The notes under the pieces: generated by a model
Told to the model about the DNA's origin: nothing
Seen by the model: the letters and a program-made list of their open reading frames with translations, nothing else
Databases searched by the model: none
In this document: positions 13,874 to 14,940 of the stretch, one piece after another
Numbering within the stretch: position 1 is the first letter of the stretch
Layout of the letters: each line of letters opens with the position of its first letter
Assembly: GCA_030740315.1 (NCBI GenBank)
Contig: JASLXN010000010.1
Span: 1 to 14,940 of the forward strand
DNA length: 14,940 nt
Direction of reading: 5' to 3'
Origin: Dehalococcoidia bacterium
GTDB lineage: Bacteria; Chloroflexota; Dehalococcoidia; JACVQG01; JAHKAY01
Translations under genes and position numbers: made by a program

Positions 13874-14707
13874 TCAGGCGTTCTTCCCCAACTCCCACAG
13901 AGTCTCCGATTCCAGGCTCAAAGAGGTATCCAGAATCAAGTCCACTCGCTGGGTAAGTGCCCTATTCAAGGATCTTTTAGTGCCCTGAACGGCCTTGACG
14001 GGGCCGCCAGCCAGCTCCCGGGCCAGTTCCGTGGCCTTGCCCATCACCTGCGCCGTGGGCACCGCGTAATTTATCAGGCCGATGCGCTCAGCGTCTGCCC
14101 CAGAGATGGGCCTGCCGGTCATGAGGAACTCCTTGGCCTTGGCCATACCGATGAGCAGCGGCCAGATAACGGCGCCACCGTCCCCGGCAACGATGCCATA
14201 TTTTACATGGGTATCCGCCAAGTTGGCGTTCTCGGCGGCGACAATAACATCGCAAAAGAGCACCATTGTGACCCCCAAAGATAAGGCATCACCGTTGACG
14301 GCGGCGATAATGGGCTGGGGCACTTTGAGCATATTACGGATAAGCTGTGCGGCCTCTCTCATGACTGCATCAAGCTGTGAACGGTTGCTACTTAGGCTTT
14401 CCACAAAACTGAGGTCCGCCCCGGCGCAGAAGTCCTCACCGATGCCGGTAAACACCACCACTCGCACCTCTCTGTCCTGGGCTATATCTAACCAGATGTG
14501 CTCCAACTCCGTATGGAATGGCCCATCTATTATGTTCCCGGTTTCAGGGCGGTTCATGGAGAGGATCAAGATGCCTTCATTTTTTTCTACCTTGAGTGAC
14601 CTGTAATGGGTGTAGTCAACCGTTGGCCCCCCTTGGGTCGTCCCTGACCCGAAGAGCCATACTCCCGGTGTTGATGTGCGCCAGTCCTGCGGGTTATTTG
14701 GTGCCAT
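13874..14707 (-). CDS. Crotonase-fold protein (enoyl-CoA hydratase/isomerase family)
   Basis: 277 aa from the ATG at 14707. A frame reaching 14857 exists, but a promoter candidate lies within that extra part and it has no protein-like pattern. The first 30 residues or so (MAPNNPQDW to GGPT) precede the normal crotonase start and may be a short extension; only a weak AGG lies upstream. Family elements: LSMNRPETGN (49-58), EDFCAGADLSFV (91-102), AAVNGDALSLGVTMVLFCDVIVAAEN (135-160), HVKYGIVAGDGGAVIWPLLIG (167-187), and TGRPISGADAERIGLINYAVP (197-217). Both classical catalytic glutamates are missing; Asp176 in AGDGG is a possible catalytic acid. It is unlike the tandem pair and belongs to a different subfamily. 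Its stop is 163 nt from paralog B's start. Confidence 0.88.
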   Translation of the reverse strand: MAPNNPQDWRTSTPGVWLFGSGTTQGGPTVDYTHYRSLKVEKNEGILILSMNRPETGNIIDGPFHTELEHIWLDIAQDREVRVVVFTGIGEDFCAGADLSFVESLSSNRSQLDAVMREAAQLIRNMLKVPQPIIAAVNGDALSLGVTMVLFCDVIVAAENANLADTHVKYGIVAGDGGAVIWPLLIGMAKAKEFLMTGRPISGADAERIGLINYAVPTAQVMGKATELARELAGGPVKAVQGTKRSLNRALTQRVDLILDTSLSLESETLWELGKNA

Positions 14708-14789
14708 TGTTTTTTCAACCTGTCCGGTATTTACCCTCGTATGTAGAGAAATACGGTCGTGCGAGGCTATCATTGGTCGCCGCATCGAT

Positions 14790-14817
14790 GATATACCCGT
14801 CGCTATCAAAGGGTCAA
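14790..14817 (-). promoter_or_regulatory. Candidate promoter for the crotonase at 14707
   Basis: The minus strand reads TTGACC (14812-14817), 16 nt, then TATATC (14790-14795). The predicted start is near 14783, leaving a leader of about 75 nt. It supports the ATG at 14707 over the far upstream one. Confidence 0.4.
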
Positions 14818-14940
14818 GCAGTTGACGGTACAGGACTATTCCTGGTAGCTTATTCACCGGTGACCTGTGTCTGCCCGCCTAGTGCCGGGAGTGCCTGCTC
14901 TCGGTCTCGAAGTCCCATGTAATGGCTGCCCCTGGACCGG

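Noticed and set aside
14596..14922. 108-codon plus-strand frame at the window end
   Set aside because: It is largely antisense to the crotonase at 13874-14707 and its leader; no ribosome site or family pattern.

Overview
The window looks like chromosomal DNA of an anaerobic, GC-rich bacterium, probably Chloroflexota of the Dehalococcoidia type. The reasons are the tight pnp-dapB-asd-dapA order (recalled from Dehalococcoides-type genomes, not checked here) and the mix of many crotonases, a CoA ligase (NDP-forming) alpha subunit and a benzoyl-CoA-reductase/2-hydroxyacyl-CoA-dehydratase pair. There are no mobile elements, CRISPR arrays, rRNAs or tRNAs that I can see.

Region 1 (1-3268, + strand) is housekeeping: the 3' end of pnp (KH and S1 domains), then dapB, asd and dapA. 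The gaps are 0 and 9 nt and a 17-nt overlap, so the genes are almost certainly one transcript. DapA, Asd and DapB form the branch from aspartyl phosphate to tetrahydrodipicolinate (lysine and cell-wall precursor synthesis).

Region 2 (3286-5255) holds two divergently transcribed genes: an alpha/beta hydrolase (-) and a crotonase (+). They are separated by about 300 nt carrying a good sigma70-like promoter in each direction.

Region 3 (5266-9215, - strand) is a probable operon. In transcription order it has an HDAC-superfamily deacetylase, a PaaG-like crotonase, an ArsM-type arsenite methyltransferase, and a CoA-ligase alpha subunit without its ATP-grasp half. The last two are joined by an ATGA overlap.

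Region 4 (9216-9680) is a 465-nt intergenic region with divergent promoter candidates, a strong hairpin and a (GT)7-G12 simple-sequence tract.

Region 5 (9681-12089, + strand) is a two-gene operon for a two-subunit iron-sulfur enzyme of the BcrC/BcrB (HgdA/HgdB-like) superfamily, with no activator ATPase gene in the window.

Region 6 (12092-14707, - strand) holds three more crotonases. Two are tandem paralogs of identical length (256 aa, about 68% identical by hand count) that share a GWDWELWENLP motif and lack one of the two classical hydratase glutamates.

Taken together, regions 2-6 look like an accessory catabolic island for an acyl-CoA or aromatic acyl-CoA substrate: reductive or dehydrating chemistry by the BcrCB-like enzyme, hydration or isomerisation by five different crotonases, and possible thioester energy conservation by the ligase alpha subunit. 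The substrate cannot be read from sequence alone.
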